In this document: one piece after another, positions 44,474 through 52,673 of the stretch
Layout: every line of letters starts with the position of its first letter
How positions within the stretch are numbered: position 1 is the stretch's first letter
Assembly: GCA_017433975.1 (NCBI GenBank)
Contig: JAFRGD010000006.1
Coordinates: forward strand, 1-64,000
DNA from: Mogibacterium sp.
GTDB taxonomy: Bacteria > Bacillota > Clostridia > Peptostreptococcales > Anaerovoracaceae
DNA length: 64,000 nucleotides
Direction of reading: 5' to 3'
Notes under the pieces: generated by a model
Told to the model about the DNA's origin: nothing
Databases searched by the model: none
What the model saw: the letters and a program-made list of their open reading frames with translations, nothing else
Program-made: the position numbers and the translations under genes

Positions 44474-45568
44474 ATGGCAGGAATTTCATTCAAAAATGTA
44501 GTAAAGACTTATGACAACGGCGTGACCGTCATCCCGGACCTCAACCTCGAAATCGAGGACAAGGAGTTCGTCGTGCTCGTCGGCCCGTCCGGCTGCGGCA
44601 AGTCGACGACCCTGCGGATGATCGCGGGCCTCGAGTCCATCTCGGAGGGCGAGCTCTACATCGGCGACCGGCTCATCAACGCCGTCCCGCCAAAGAACCG
44701 GAACATCGCGATGGTGTTCCAGAGCTACGCGCTCTACCCGCACATGAGTGTATATAAGAACATGGCGTTCGCGCTCGAGCTCGCCAAGATGCCAAAGGAC
44801 GAGATCGACCGCAAGGTCAAAGAGGCCGCGGAAATCCTCGGACTGATCCCGTACCTCGACCGTAAGCCAAAGGCTTTGTCCGGCGGCCAGCGGCAGAGAG
44901 TCGCGCTGGGCCGTGCGATGGTCCGGAACCCGGAGGTCTTCCTCCTGGACGAGCCGCTGTCCAACCTGGACGCCAAGCTGAGAACCGAGATGCGGTCGCA
45001 GATCAGCAAGCTGCACAAGCAGCTGGGAACGACGTTCGTCTATGTCACGCATGACCAGACCGAGGCGATGACGATGGGCGACCGGATCTGCGTTATGAAG
45101 GACGGTATCATCCAGCAGTTCGACACACCGCAGAACCTGTACGACTATCCGTGCAACCTGTTCGTCGCGGGCTTCATCGGCTCGCCGCAGATGAACTTCA
45201 TCGACGCGACGGTCGTCGAGGCGGCGGAGGGCGGCTACGCGCTCTGCTTCGGCGAGACCAAGGTGATGATCGATCGCGAGGAGCTCGCGCTGTACGTCGG
45301 CAAGACGGTGATCTGCGGTATCCGGCCGGAGGACTTCCACGCGGAGGAGCAGTTCTTCCACGGGAGCAACGTGCTCAAGGCGGAGATCGACCTCGACGAG
45401 ATGATGGGCTCCGAGTCGTATCTGTACCTGAACTACGCAGGCCAGAAGCTCGTCACGAGAGTCCCGGCCCGGTACGCGAAGAGAACCGGCGAGACCATCG
45501 AACTCGCGGTCGACCTCGTGAAGGTCCACGTCTTCGACAAGGAGACCGAGCTCACCATCTGCCAGTAA
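44474..45568 (+). CDS. Sugar ABC transporter ATP-binding protein (MsmX/UgpC type)
   Basis: This is a 364-residue ABC ATPase. Walker A is GPSGCGKST, the Q-loop MVFQSYALYPHM, the signature LSGGQRQRV and Walker B VFLLDEPLSNLDAK, followed by a MalK-like C-terminal OB domain (about 240-364). In many Firmicutes one MsmX-type ATPase powers several sugar importers; here it is encoded with its own permeases, so it may be dedicated. AGGAGG lies before the ATG. A strong terminator closes the operon. Confidence 0.92.
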   Translation: MAGISFKNVVKTYDNGVTVIPDLNLEIEDKEFVVLVGPSGCGKSTTLRMIAGLESISEGELYIGDRLINAVPPKNRNIAMVFQSYALYPHMSVYKNMAFALELAKMPKDEIDRKVKEAAEILGLIPYLDRKPKALSGGQRQRVALGRAMVRNPEVFLLDEPLSNLDAKLRTEMRSQISKLHKQLGTTFVYVTHDQTEAMTMGDRICVMKDGIIQQFDTPQNLYDYPCNLFVAGFIGSPQMNFIDATVVEAAEGGYALCFGETKVMIDREELALYVGKTVICGIRPEDFHAEEQFFHGSNVLKAEIDLDEMMGSESYLYLNYAGQKLVTRVPARYAKRTGETIELAVDLVKVHVFDKETELTICQ

Positions 45569-45625
45569 CGAAACCGTCGTTTCGCCGGGCAGTAAAACCG
45601 TTCAATAATAATAAAGTGCAAGATA

Positions 45626-45676
45626 AAACGCCGGGCTGCGGACGCTCATGATGCCTCCGCAGCCCGGCGTTTTTTG
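45626..45676. terminator. Bidirectional terminator after the sugar transport operon
   Basis: AACGCCGGGCTGCGGA (45627-45642) pairs perfectly over 16 bp with TCCGCAGCCCGGCGTT (45656-45671), followed by TTTT and preceded by AAAA. It serves the plus-strand transporter operon and the minus-strand APH gene. Confidence 0.85.
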
Positions 45677-45684
45677 TTCATTTT

Positions 45685-46578
45685 TTACTCTTTTTCGACG
45701 AAAGCCGGTTCGGTTTCGCGCAGATACCATGTCGGAACCGGGTTCGTCATGTCGTCATACCAGGTCAGCACGTCGTTTGCCTGATTTAACATCGTGTTCA
45801 CCGAAGCTTCTCCGAAAGGAATCGCCCAGTAGACAGAGGAGAGCGTATTGCTCGAGATATATAAAGCGAGGAGCTCCCAGAACGCCATCGGGACCGGACC
45901 GTCGAAATAACCGGTCACCATGCCGGAGGCAAATAGGGGAGATTTCTGGGCACACCAGACGATCCGGTTAAATTCTTCCCACGGATCCCCGTAGTCGTTG
46001 CGGTTGAAATCGATGATAAAAAGCTTTCCGCTCCGGTCGATCATCATGTTTCCGATATGATAGTCGCCGTGCTGGTATGTCTGAGGTCTGCCCTCCAGCA
46101 GATGCCGGTTGGCGTTGATATAGTCGATGAAGGCCTGCCCCTTGGGATATTTGATCGGGCATTCGTTGTAATTCCTGATTTTGGTGTCCATTTTGCGGTT
46201 GAAGCGGACCGCCCAGTCTTCCTGCGACGCTGGGGCCGGGATGGAGTGGATCGTGCGCAGAATCCGACCCGATTCGAGGCCATGGGCGTATTGTTCCTTT
46301 TCGGAAAGCTGTGGAATTCGAGTCTCGGCGCTTTCTCCGTCGATCCAGCTCAGGACCGAGTAAACGCCTTCCTCACAGGTGCCGAAGTCAACCGGCAGGC
46401 ACATGGGGACGCCAAGGACCGCGACGCGTTGCATCATCGTGAACTCGGACCGCTTTTTATCATACTGAGTGATGTCGGAGATACGCAAAAGAAACCGTGT
46501 CCCGTTCTCATCGGTAACACGGTACTTTTTGTCATTGGACCATCCTTCAAGAATTGGTTCTCTGCTTACGAAGTTCAA
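45685..46578 (-). CDS. Aminoglycoside phosphotransferase-family kinase
   Basis: The 297-residue protein has the APH/choline-kinase fold motifs: an N-terminal lobe with FLLRISDITQYDKKR (lysine-like nucleotide site), the catalytic HGDYHIGNMMID and the metal-binding Asp in IIDFNRNDYGDP. Such kinases phosphorylate aminoglycosides, macrolides, choline or other hydroxyl substrates; antibiotic specificity cannot be assigned here. It overlaps the regulator gene by ATGA, so both are in one transcript. Real resistance is possible but not shown. Confidence 0.82.
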   Translation of the reverse strand: MNFVSREPILEGWSNDKKYRVTDENGTRFLLRISDITQYDKKRSEFTMMQRVAVLGVPMCLPVDFGTCEEGVYSVLSWIDGESAETRIPQLSEKEQYAHGLESGRILRTIHSIPAPASQEDWAVRFNRKMDTKIRNYNECPIKYPKGQAFIDYINANRHLLEGRPQTYQHGDYHIGNMMIDRSGKLFIIDFNRNDYGDPWEEFNRIVWCAQKSPLFASGMVTGYFDGPVPMAFWELLALYISSNTLSSVYWAIPFGEASVNTMLNQANDVLTWYDDMTNPVPTWYLRETEPAFVEKE

Positions 46579-47207
46579 TTTGACCTCCCGACCGTCCCCA
46601 TGACCTGGAACTTTTTATCACCGATCTCAAATTTCTTTTCTGTGACTTTTGCAGGGAGCTTGCGCGCGATGAGGTGCTCATCGGTCACGAGGATAAAGTA
46701 CTGATCGTTCTCTTTGTTGACGAGGTAATACTGCTGATCCAGACTGTTCGCCAGTTTGCCGACCTCTTGGGTGCCGAACAAAGGAATGCCGCCCAGAAGC
46801 AGTGCGAACCAGCCGATGGCCTGGTCGGCGATCGTCTCGCGTTTAGTGTTTCGGATTCCGGTCAACGTCAGCCGTGTGATCTCCGCGTCGGGATACTCTT
46901 TCCTGACGATGCTTTCTTTGATTTCCAGCCTTTTGATCCTGGAAAGCCGCCTGCCATTGCCATACTGCTCCAGGTCGATCGCTTTCTTTGTCACGGACAA
47001 ATCAATCGTACCGCCGTCGTCCAGAAGGTAGTCGATGCTCACATCGAGAAGTTTGGCGACCGCCTTCAGGTTCTCAATATCCGGCAAGCCGTTGTCGGTT
47101 TCCCACTTTGCAACTGCGGCTCTGGAGATTCCGATGAGTTCTGCAAGTTCCTCCTGCGTCAGACCGGTTTTCTTTCGCGCTTCCTTCAGTTTTTCTCCGA
47201 ATGTCAT
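46575..47207 (-). CDS. XRE-family regulator with C-terminal PH-like domain
   Basis: The protein of about 210 residues has a typical XRE helix-turn-helix at residues 1-60 (MTFGEKLKEARKKTGLTQEELAELIGISRAAVAKWETDNGLPD shown in parts) ending VSIDYLLDDGG. The C-terminal half reads DQYFILVTDEHLIARKLPAKV, a beta-rich segment like bacterial PH domains. The start at 47207 is the usual one for such regulators; a further ATG at 47219 lies too close to AAAGG. It likely controls itself and the APH gene, possibly through the inverted repeat at 47319-47335. Confidence 0.82.
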   Translation of the reverse strand: MTFGEKLKEARKKTGLTQEELAELIGISRAAVAKWETDNGLPDIENLKAVAKLLDVSIDYLLDDGGTIDLSVTKKAIDLEQYGNGRRLSRIKRLEIKESIVRKEYPDAEITRLTLTGIRNTKRETIADQAIGWFALLLGGIPLFGTQEVGKLANSLDQQYYLVNKENDQYFILVTDEHLIARKLPAKVTEKKFEIGDKKFQVMGTVGRSN

Positions 47208-47318
47208 TGTATTCACCATGCCTTTCTGTGTACATTACTGAGCTGAAAACCAGCCCTCTTTGCACTTACAGAATAGGATTTATCGCCGGAATTATCCATC
47301 GACCCGCCGTCACAACCG

Positions 47319-47335
47319 TGTTACTCTCCGTAACA
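47319..47335. promoter_or_regulatory. Inverted repeat upstream of the XRE gene
   Basis: TGTTAC, 5 bases and GTAACA form a perfect 6-bp-arm dyad, about 110 bases upstream of the XRE start. It is a candidate operator. The rest of the 47220-47478 gap shows no gene. Confidence 0.35.
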
Positions 47336-47478
47336 ATCACGACATTCATTGGTGTCCGGTGTTGTAAATCGGTCGATGATTCTCCAATGCTTTTTCTGCC
47401 ATCTCACGCTTCCTATTTTAGCCCTACATGGTTTCAAATACAAAGCATTTTCTCCGCTTCTTGTTCGATTTGGATAGA

Positions 47479-48043
47479 TTATTCAGTCTCTTGCTGCAGA
47501 AGGTCCATTCTCTTTTCGAAGCGGAACATTCCGTCAAAGTCATCTCCCGCAGGGGCATGTTCTTCCCCAGCATCGGGATCCTGGGGATCCGGGTGGTGGC
47601 TGTTGAAGAACTCGACGATGTGGAAGCCGCACTTATTGACGTAGAAGTGGATGTTCCTTGTCTCAAAGTAGGGGGTACAGGTCTCCCAGACCTTCGTCTC
47701 CGGATACAGCCGCTCGACTTCCTTCCAGGCGGCAAAGCCGATGCCCTTGCTGTGGACCCCCGGCGTGACGAACAGGAGCTCCAGGTGGTTGTGCTGCGTC
47801 TCTTCGTCGATCTTCAGTACCAGACCGCCGACGATCCGGCCGTCTTCCCGGATGCGGTAGGCCACGCCGCTGGCGATACTGTCTTCGATGGTTCTGCGGG
47901 AAATGATCTCACCGTCTTCCTCGCAGTGATCATCGCGCAGCCCGAATTCCTCCATCGCTCCGTACTTAAAACGCCCGTTGATTGTCGAGGATGAACTGTT
48001 CCCGGTCATCCTCGGTAAGCCTTGTCAATGTTATTCTTGCCAT
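47479..48043 (-). pseudogene. GNAT N-acetyltransferase, frameshifted near its start
   Basis: The natural start is ATG at 48043 with TAAGGAGGTA seven bases upstream. The frame from there reads [17 protein letters not shown] and further to NQRAF, then meets TAA because of one extra T in a TTTT run (47968-47971 on the plus strand, AAAA). Removing one base joins it to [15 protein letters not shown] and the rest of an ordinary GNAT acetyltransferase (about 187 residues) with the CoA-site region [17 protein letters not shown] and [14 protein letters not shown]. The homopolymer makes a sequencing error possible; otherwise the gene is inactivated or uses an internal start. The substrate is unknown. 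Confidence 0.75.
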
Positions 48044-48070
48044 GATCGTTTACCTCCTTAAATAAAATGG

Positions 48071-48110
48071 CTCGGCAATAAAAGGCTGATTCAGCCAATT
48101 ATTCCGAGCT
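48071..48110 (-). terminator. Hairpin after a possible gene remnant
   Basis: GCTCGG with AATAA (48071-48082) pairs with TTATT and CCGAGC (48100-48110), and GGCTGA faces AGCC inside. On the minus strand it is followed by CATTTTATTT, so it can act as a terminator upstream of the GNAT gene. Confidence 0.4.
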
Positions 48111-48190
48111 CACTCGACATCTTATCCAACAGGCGGCCTGCAAAGCTTTCGCTCTACGATCCCCTACGCTACGGCGTACTGTCCTCCGAT
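48092..48190 (-). other. Possible decayed gene 3' end
   Basis: Reading the minus strand, a short open run ending SFAGRLLDKMSSELGIIG and stop TGA (48092-48094) has a protein-like composition. Just upstream the continuation (ISVIGGQYAVA, then stop and GIVERK) is in another frame. This looks like the end of a broken gene followed by its own terminator, but the evidence is weak. The remaining 48191-48312 gap holds a small GCTCTT dyad and nothing else recognised. Confidence 0.2.
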
Positions 48191-48251
48191 GACCGATATT
48201 CTGTTATGCGCTCTTAATAGAAGAGCAAATATACTTTACCATCAAATCAAG

Positions 48252-48269
48252 CGAAAAGCAACCTTTTCG
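48252..48269 (-). terminator. guaA: Possible terminator after guaA
   Basis: CGAAAAG (48252-48258), four bases and CTTTTCG (48263-48269) form a stem downstream of guaA on the minus strand. The T run is poor. Confidence 0.35.
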
Positions 48270-48312
48270 ATCTACGGTAATTGTCTATTATGCTTTCGCA
48301 AACCGGTCGGCG

Positions 48313-49848
48313 CTACTCCCACTCGATGGTCCCCGGCGGCTTGGACGTGATGTCGTAGGCGACGCGGTTGACGTGCGCGACCTCGTTCACGATGCGGGTG
48401 CTGATGCGGTCGAGGACGTCGAACGGGATGCGGGCCCAGTCCGCGGTCATGCCGTCGATCGAGGTGACCGCGCGGACGACGACGGTGTAGTCGTAAGTCC
48501 GCTGGTCGCCCATGACGCCGACCGAACGGATGTCCGGGAGGCAGGTGAAGTACTGCCAGATGTCGCGGTGCAGGCCGGCGCGGCGGACTTCCTCGCGGAG
48601 GATCGCGTCGGAGTCGCGCACGATGGCGAGTTTCTGCTCCGTGATCTCACCGAGCACGCGGACCGCAAGCCCCGGACCCGGGAACGGCTGGCGCCAGACC
48701 ATGTCTTCCGGCAGGCCGAGCTCGATGCCGAGGGCGCGGACTTCGTCCTTAAAAAGCTTATTCAATGGCTCGATCAGCCGGAAATCCATGTCCTTCGGCA
48801 GACCGCCGACGTTGTGGTGCGACTTGATCGTCTGGGCCGTCCCGGTGCCGGACTCGATGACGTCCGTGTATAGGGTGCCCTGCGCGAGCCAACGGATGTC
48901 CGTGCCGGCGAGGAGCTTGCGCACCTCGTCGCGGAACGTGTAAATGAACTCCCGCCCGATGATCTTGCGTTTCTGCTCCGGGTCGCTCACGCCGCGGAGC
49001 TCGCCGAGGAAGCGGGCCGAAGCATCGATCTTGATGAGATTGAGGCCCATGCCGGAGAAGGTCTCCATGACGGAGTCCGCTTCGCCCTTGCGGAGCAGGC
49101 CGTGGTCGATGAACATGCAGTAGAGGTTGTCCCCGATGGCGCGGTGGAGCAGGGCGGCGACGACCGAGGAGTCCACGCCGCCGGAGAGGCCGAGCAGGAC
49201 CTTGTCGCTGCCGACGGTCTCGCGGACCGCGGCAACCTGCTGCTCGACGAAGTCGTGCATGGACCAGTTGGCTTCCGCCTTGCAGATCTTGAAGACGAAG
49301 TTCCGCAGCATGTCGAGGCCGTGCTCGCTGTTCCGGACCTCCGGGTGGAACTGCACTGTATAAAAATTGCGGGCCTCGTCGCAGCTCGCGGCAAACGGAC
49401 AGGTCGCGCTGTCCGCAAGCCCGCGGAAGCCCGGGGCGAGGGATGCGACCTGGTCACCGTGGCTCATCCAGACCGTCTGCTCCGGGTCCAGCCCGTCAAA
49501 AAGCGCCGACGGCTGCGTGTGGATCACCGCGCGGCCGTATTCTTTCTTATCCGACGGCCGGACCTCGCCGCCCAGCATCTGGTGCATCATCTGCATCCCG
49601 TAGCAGATGCCGAGCACCGGCAGGCCGCTGCCGTAGATCGCCGGGTCGCACATCGGCGCGCCGTCATCGTAGACGCTGTTCGGACCGCCGGAGAAGACGA
49701 TGCCCCGCACGTCTCCCATCGCGAGAATGTCCGCGAGCGGCATGTTCCCGGGATGGAGCTCACTATATACGCCGAATTCGCGGATGCGCCGCGCGATGAG
49801 CTGGTTATACTGGCTCCCGAAGTCCAGCACGATGATCTTGTCCGCCAT
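48313..49848 (-). CDS. guaA: GMP synthase (glutamine-hydrolysing)
   Basis: The 511-residue enzyme makes GMP from XMP, ATP and glutamine. The N-terminal class I amidotransferase domain has [12 protein letters not shown] and the nucleophile Cys in GICYGMQMM, with the His/Glu pair in [11 protein letters not shown]. The ATP-pyrophosphatase P-loop is LSGGVDSSV and the dimerization domain ends [17 protein letters not shown]. The ATG at 49848 is preceded by GGGAG; earlier starts in the frame are rejected. No purine riboswitch is seen upstream. It is transcribed away from rpmG. Confidence 0.96.
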   Translation of the reverse strand: MADKIIVLDFGSQYNQLIARRIREFGVYSELHPGNMPLADILAMGDVRGIVFSGGPNSVYDDGAPMCDPAIYGSGLPVLGICYGMQMMHQMLGGEVRPSDKKEYGRAVIHTQPSALFDGLDPEQTVWMSHGDQVASLAPGFRGLADSATCPFAASCDEARNFYTVQFHPEVRNSEHGLDMLRNFVFKICKAEANWSMHDFVEQQVAAVRETVGSDKVLLGLSGGVDSSVVAALLHRAIGDNLYCMFIDHGLLRKGEADSVMETFSGMGLNLIKIDASARFLGELRGVSDPEQKRKIIGREFIYTFRDEVRKLLAGTDIRWLAQGTLYTDVIESGTGTAQTIKSHHNVGGLPKDMDFRLIEPLNKLFKDEVRALGIELGLPEDMVWRQPFPGPGLAVRVLGEITEQKLAIVRDSDAILREEVRRAGLHRDIWQYFTCLPDIRSVGVMGDQRTYDYTVVVRAVTSIDGMTADWARIPFDVLDRISTRIVNEVAHVNRVAYDITSKPPGTIEWE

Positions 49849-49900
49849 AATAATCTCCCAATCCCTCGACCAAACGGTCTTGCAAAAGTGAATAATACAC

Positions 49901-49929
49901 ATTATACTCCTTTTGTTCAGCCTTGAAAA
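49901..49929 (-). promoter_or_regulatory. guaA: Promoter of guaA
   Basis: On the minus strand, TTTTCA, a 17-bp spacer and TATAAT (49901-49906) lie about 55 bases upstream of the guaA start. Confidence 0.5.
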
Positions 49930-49942
49930 GGCACCTTTGTGC

Positions 49943-50082
49943 GGCTGACCGGGGCCGCTGCAAAGGGCCTGCCGGCAGCCGGTGCTTAGCGATAAGCGAG
50001 ACGGCGGCGAAGCTTGAGCTTAGCACCGCTGCGTTGCCGGCACGAGGCGCGAGCCGTACCTTTGCAGCGGTCCCGGTCAGCC
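49943..50082. repeat. Large nested palindrome between guaA and rpmG
   Basis: A 24-base left arm (49943-49966, starting GGCTGACC) matches the reverse complement of 50059-50082 with one mismatch. Inside it, GCCGGCA (49971-49977) pairs with TGCCGGC, and CGGTGCTTAGC pairs with GCTTAGCACCG with one mismatch. A second possible hairpin GCTTA-GCGA-TAAGC has a GNRA loop. The element lies between two divergent promoters, outside both transcripts as predicted. No open frame of interest is inside. The remaining parts of the gap hold only those promoters. Confidence 0.7.
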
Positions 50083-50137
50083 ACATAAGGGATGTCTTTT
50101 TTCTGCAAATGTTTTTTGATAAAAGTCATGAAAACAC

Positions 50138-50166
50138 TTGACATTGACAAGGTGTTTGAGTATTAT
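50138..50166 (+). promoter_or_regulatory. Promoter of rpmG-secE-nusG
   Basis: TTGACA (50138-50143), a 17-bp spacer and TATTAT (50161-50166). A second TTGACA directly follows at 50144-50149. The leader from about 50173 to 50273 is unassigned. Confidence 0.65.
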
Positions 50167-50273
50167 TATTGAGCGACTTTATGATTATTTCGTACAGAGC
50201 TGGGAAGGCCCCGCTCTGGATTTTGGTTGATATTTCAACAAAACTCGCACTTTATGATTAGGAGGAAGAGACC

Positions 50274-50423
50274 TTGAGAGTCAGAATCACATTGGCATGC
50301 ACAGAGTGCAAGCAGAGAAACTACAATTCCACCAAGAATAAGAAGAACGACCCTGACAGAATCGAGCTCAGGAAGTACTGCAAGTTCTGCGGCAAGGAAA
50401 CCGTTCACAAAGAGACAAAGTAA
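50274..50423 (+). CDS. rpmG: 50S ribosomal protein L33
   Basis: A TTG start at 50274 with AGGAGG eight bases upstream gives a 49-residue L33. The sequence [16 protein letters not shown] and the second knuckle [16 protein letters not shown] form the zinc-binding four-cysteine type of L33, normal for its length. It sits directly ahead of secE (14 bases), the standard order in Firmicutes. It was easy to miss because of its TTG start. Confidence 0.93.
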   Translation: MRVRITLACTECKQRNYNSTKNKKNDPDRIELRKYCKFCGKETVHKETK

Positions 50424-50437
50424 GTAAGGATTTTACG

Positions 50438-50656
50438 ATGGCAAAGCAGCAAAAGACTAAGAAAGGCGGCTTGCTCGCCTATCTGCGCGGCGTAAGACAG
50501 GAACTCAAGAAAGTCGTTTGGCCGACCCGCGAGGAACTCACCTCCAACACGGTCATCGTGTTTGCGGTGTGCATTTTCTTCGCGCTCGCGTTCTGGCTGA
50601 TCGACACGGGCTTCCTCGCGTTCCTCAGACACGTGCTCAAAGTCACGATCTCATAG
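50438..50656 (+). CDS. secE: Preprotein translocase subunit SecE
   Basis: This is a 72-residue single-span SecE. A basic start (MAKQQKTKKGG) is followed by the conserved amphipathic RGVRQELKKVVWPTREEL and one transmembrane helix, VIVFAVCIFFALAFWLID. SecE clamps SecY in the protein export channel. It lies between rpmG and nusG as in most Firmicutes. Confidence 0.95.
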   Translation: MAKQQKTKKGGLLAYLRGVRQELKKVVWPTREELTSNTVIVFAVCIFFALAFWLIDTGFLAFLRHVLKVTIS

Positions 50657-50668
50657 TGGGTGACCCGG

Positions 50669-51253
50669 ATGGCAGACAAGAATGAAACCGGCAGCACCAC
50701 GCTGTCCCCGCTCGAGGGCGAGGGCCTGAGAGGTGACGGTACCGCCAAATGGTACGTCGTTCACACGTATTCAGGCTACGAGAACAAGGTCAAGAATAAT
50801 ATAGAAAAGATGGTCGAGCACCGCGGAATGCAGGACCTTATCCTTGAGGTCGCCATTCCGACGGAAGAACGGCTCGAGATCAAGGACGGCGTCCGCAAGA
50901 TCAAGACCCGCAAACTCTTCCCGGGGTATGTTGTGATCAAGATGGTCGTCAACAATGAGACGTGGTACCTCGTCCGCAACACCGAGGGCGTGACGGGCTT
51001 CATCGGCCACGGCTCGGACCCGATTCCGCTGACCAAGGAAGAAGTCGTGCGGATGGGCGTTGAGAAGATGAAAATCGACCTGGACATCGTGCCTGGCGAC
51101 ACGATCCGCATCATCGGCGGCCCGTTCGAGGGCCAGATGGGTATCGTCGAGGATATCCAGCCGGAAAAACAGATCGTCAAGGCCAAGGTCTCGATGTTCG
51201 GCCGCGATACTCCTGTTGAGCTTGAGTTTTCTCAGGTCGGCAGGCTGAATTAA
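50669..51253 (+). CDS. nusG: Transcription termination/antitermination protein NusG
   Basis: The 194-residue NusG has an NGN domain (KWYVVHTYSGYENKVKNNIEKM to VIKMVVNNETWYLVRNTEGVTGFIG) and a KOW domain near the end (PGDTIRIIGGPFEGQMGIVEDI). It binds RNA polymerase and couples it to ribosomes or Rho. A leader of about 28 residues (NETGSTTLSPLEGEG) precedes the NGN domain and is longer than in Bacillus. The ATG at 50669 is preferred over a GTG at 50660. It lies 12 bases after secE. Confidence 0.94.
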   Translation: MADKNETGSTTLSPLEGEGLRGDGTAKWYVVHTYSGYENKVKNNIEKMVEHRGMQDLILEVAIPTEERLEIKDGVRKIKTRKLFPGYVVIKMVVNNETWYLVRNTEGVTGFIGHGSDPIPLTKEEVVRMGVEKMKIDLDIVPGDTIRIIGGPFEGQMGIVEDIQPEKQIVKAKVSMFGRDTPVELEFSQVGRLN

Positions 51254-51290
51254 ACAAATACCGATATAGTATCGGGGAAAGGAGAAGAAG

Positions 51291-51719
51291 ATGGCAAAGA
51301 AAATCGATGGCTACATCAAGCTTCAGATCCCGGCAGGCGCGGCGACACCTGCACCACCGGTCGGCCCTGCACTTGGTCAGAAGAGCGTCAACATCATGCA
51401 GTTCTGCAAGGAATTCAATGCGAGAACCGCGGATCAGAGCGGAATGATCATCCCGGTCGTTATCACGGTTTATTCGGACAGATCGTTTACGTTCGTCTGC
51501 AAGACGCCGCCGGCAGCGGTTCTGATCAAAAAGGCTGCGGGACTCGAGAGCGGCTCCGGTGTTCCTAACAAGAACAAAGTCGGATCGATCACCAAGGCAC
51601 AGGCAGAAGAGATCGCAAAGCTCAAGATGCCGGACCTCAATGCAGCAAGCGTAGAAGCCGCCACGAGCATGATCATGGGCACTGCGCGCAGCATGGGAAT
51701 TAGAGTTATTGAAGGCTAA
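51291..51719 (+). CDS. rplK: 50S ribosomal protein L11
   Basis: The 142-residue L11 carries the typical start [28 protein letters not shown] and the conserved end [11 protein letters not shown]. It binds the GTPase-associated region of 23S rRNA. AAAGGAG precedes the ATG. It is followed by rplA. Confidence 0.96.
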   Translation: MAKKIDGYIKLQIPAGAATPAPPVGPALGQKSVNIMQFCKEFNARTADQSGMIIPVVITVYSDRSFTFVCKTPPAAVLIKKAAGLESGSGVPNKNKVGSITKAQAEEIAKLKMPDLNAASVEAATSMIMGTARSMGIRVIEG

Positions 51720-51765
51720 ACAGTGGGAGGTGCAGCACACCGTATGAACCACAAGGAGGGAACAA

Positions 51766-52461
51766 ATGCCAAAGAGAAGTAAGAGATACGCTGAGGCGAT
51801 CAAGGCCTATGACAAGACCCAGGTTTACGATCTGGCCGAGGCAATCAAGAAAGTGAAAGAACTTGCAAGTGCAAAGTTCGATGAGACCGTTGAAATGCAT
51901 CTCCGTCTCGGCGTAGACGGAAGACACGCGGACCAGCAGGTCAGAGGAGCTACCGTTCTGCCAAACGGCACCGGCAAAACCAAGAGAGTCCTGGTATTCT
52001 GCAAGGGCGACAAGGTAGCCGAGGCTGAGGCCGCCGGCGCGGATTACATCGGCGCGGAGGACATGGCGGACCGGATCCGCAACGAAGGCTGGTTTGACTT
52101 TGATGCAGTCGTCGCGACCCCGGACATGATGGGCATCGTCGGAAGACTGGGTAAGATTCTCGGACCGAGAGGCCTGATGCCGAACCCAAAGTCTGGTACC
52201 GTTACGATGGACGTCACCAAGGCGCTGCACGACATCAAAGCCGGTAAAGTCGAGTATCGTCTGGACAAGGCCAACATCATCCACGTCATCATCGGAAAGT
52301 GCTCCTTTACCGACGAGATGCTCGTGGAGAACGCAACCGCGCTGATCCAGGCCATCGCCAAGGCAAAGCCGGCCGCAGCAAAAGGACAGTATTTCAAGAG
52401 CATCACCGTGGCTTCTTCCATGGGCCCTGGCGTCAAGGTAAGCACCGCGTCGCTCAGCTAA
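51766..52461 (+). CDS. rplA: 50S ribosomal protein L1
   Basis: The 231-residue L1 has the usual start [19 protein letters not shown], the core [22 protein letters not shown] and the end [16 protein letters not shown]. It builds the L1 stalk of the large subunit and in many bacteria represses its own operon by binding the message. AAGGAGG lies before the ATG. Confidence 0.96.
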   Translation: MPKRSKRYAEAIKAYDKTQVYDLAEAIKKVKELASAKFDETVEMHLRLGVDGRHADQQVRGATVLPNGTGKTKRVLVFCKGDKVAEAEAAGADYIGAEDMADRIRNEGWFDFDAVVATPDMMGIVGRLGKILGPRGLMPNPKSGTVTMDVTKALHDIKAGKVEYRLDKANIIHVIIGKCSFTDEMLVENATALIQAIAKAKPAAAKGQYFKSITVASSMGPGVKVSTASLS

Positions 52462-52479
52462 TCACTGTCCAACCCACAA

Positions 52480-52600
52480 TTTAAAACGAATGCAAGCCGT
52501 AGACAGCGGGTGCCCAGAGGCTTAATTTCCCGCCGAGGTACAATATACATTATTGAACCCCGCTGTCATTGTGCCGCGGGGTTTCGTACGGATGACATTC
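52480..52600 (+). ncRNA. Ribosomal protein L10 leader
   Basis: The block CCGTAGACAGCGGGTGC (52498-52514) and the following AGGCTTAATTTCCCGCCGAGG match the kink-turn and loop core of the L10 leader RNA found ahead of rplJL in Bacillota. Downstream, AACCCCGC (52556-52563) pairs with GCGGGGTT (52576-52583) as an attenuator stem. L10 in complex with L12 binds this leader to repress rplJ-rplL. Confidence 0.85.
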
Positions 52601-52673
52601 GGAAACAATCGACCGCGAGGTCTTCATTATGGACGGCGCGCCCCCGTGCAGGCCGTTCAGGAAAGGAGAGAAA

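Noticed and set aside
47201..47644. Plus-strand open frame between the XRE and GNAT genes
   Set aside because: Low-complexity translation, no ribosome site, overlaps the GNAT gene on the other strand.
45685..48043. Antibiotic resistance island (APH plus GNAT)
   Set aside because: Both families are broad, no known resistance protein is recognised and the GNAT gene is frameshifted; resistance is not claimed.
49849..49942. Purine riboswitch for guaA
   Set aside because: No recognisable aptamer in the short predicted leader.
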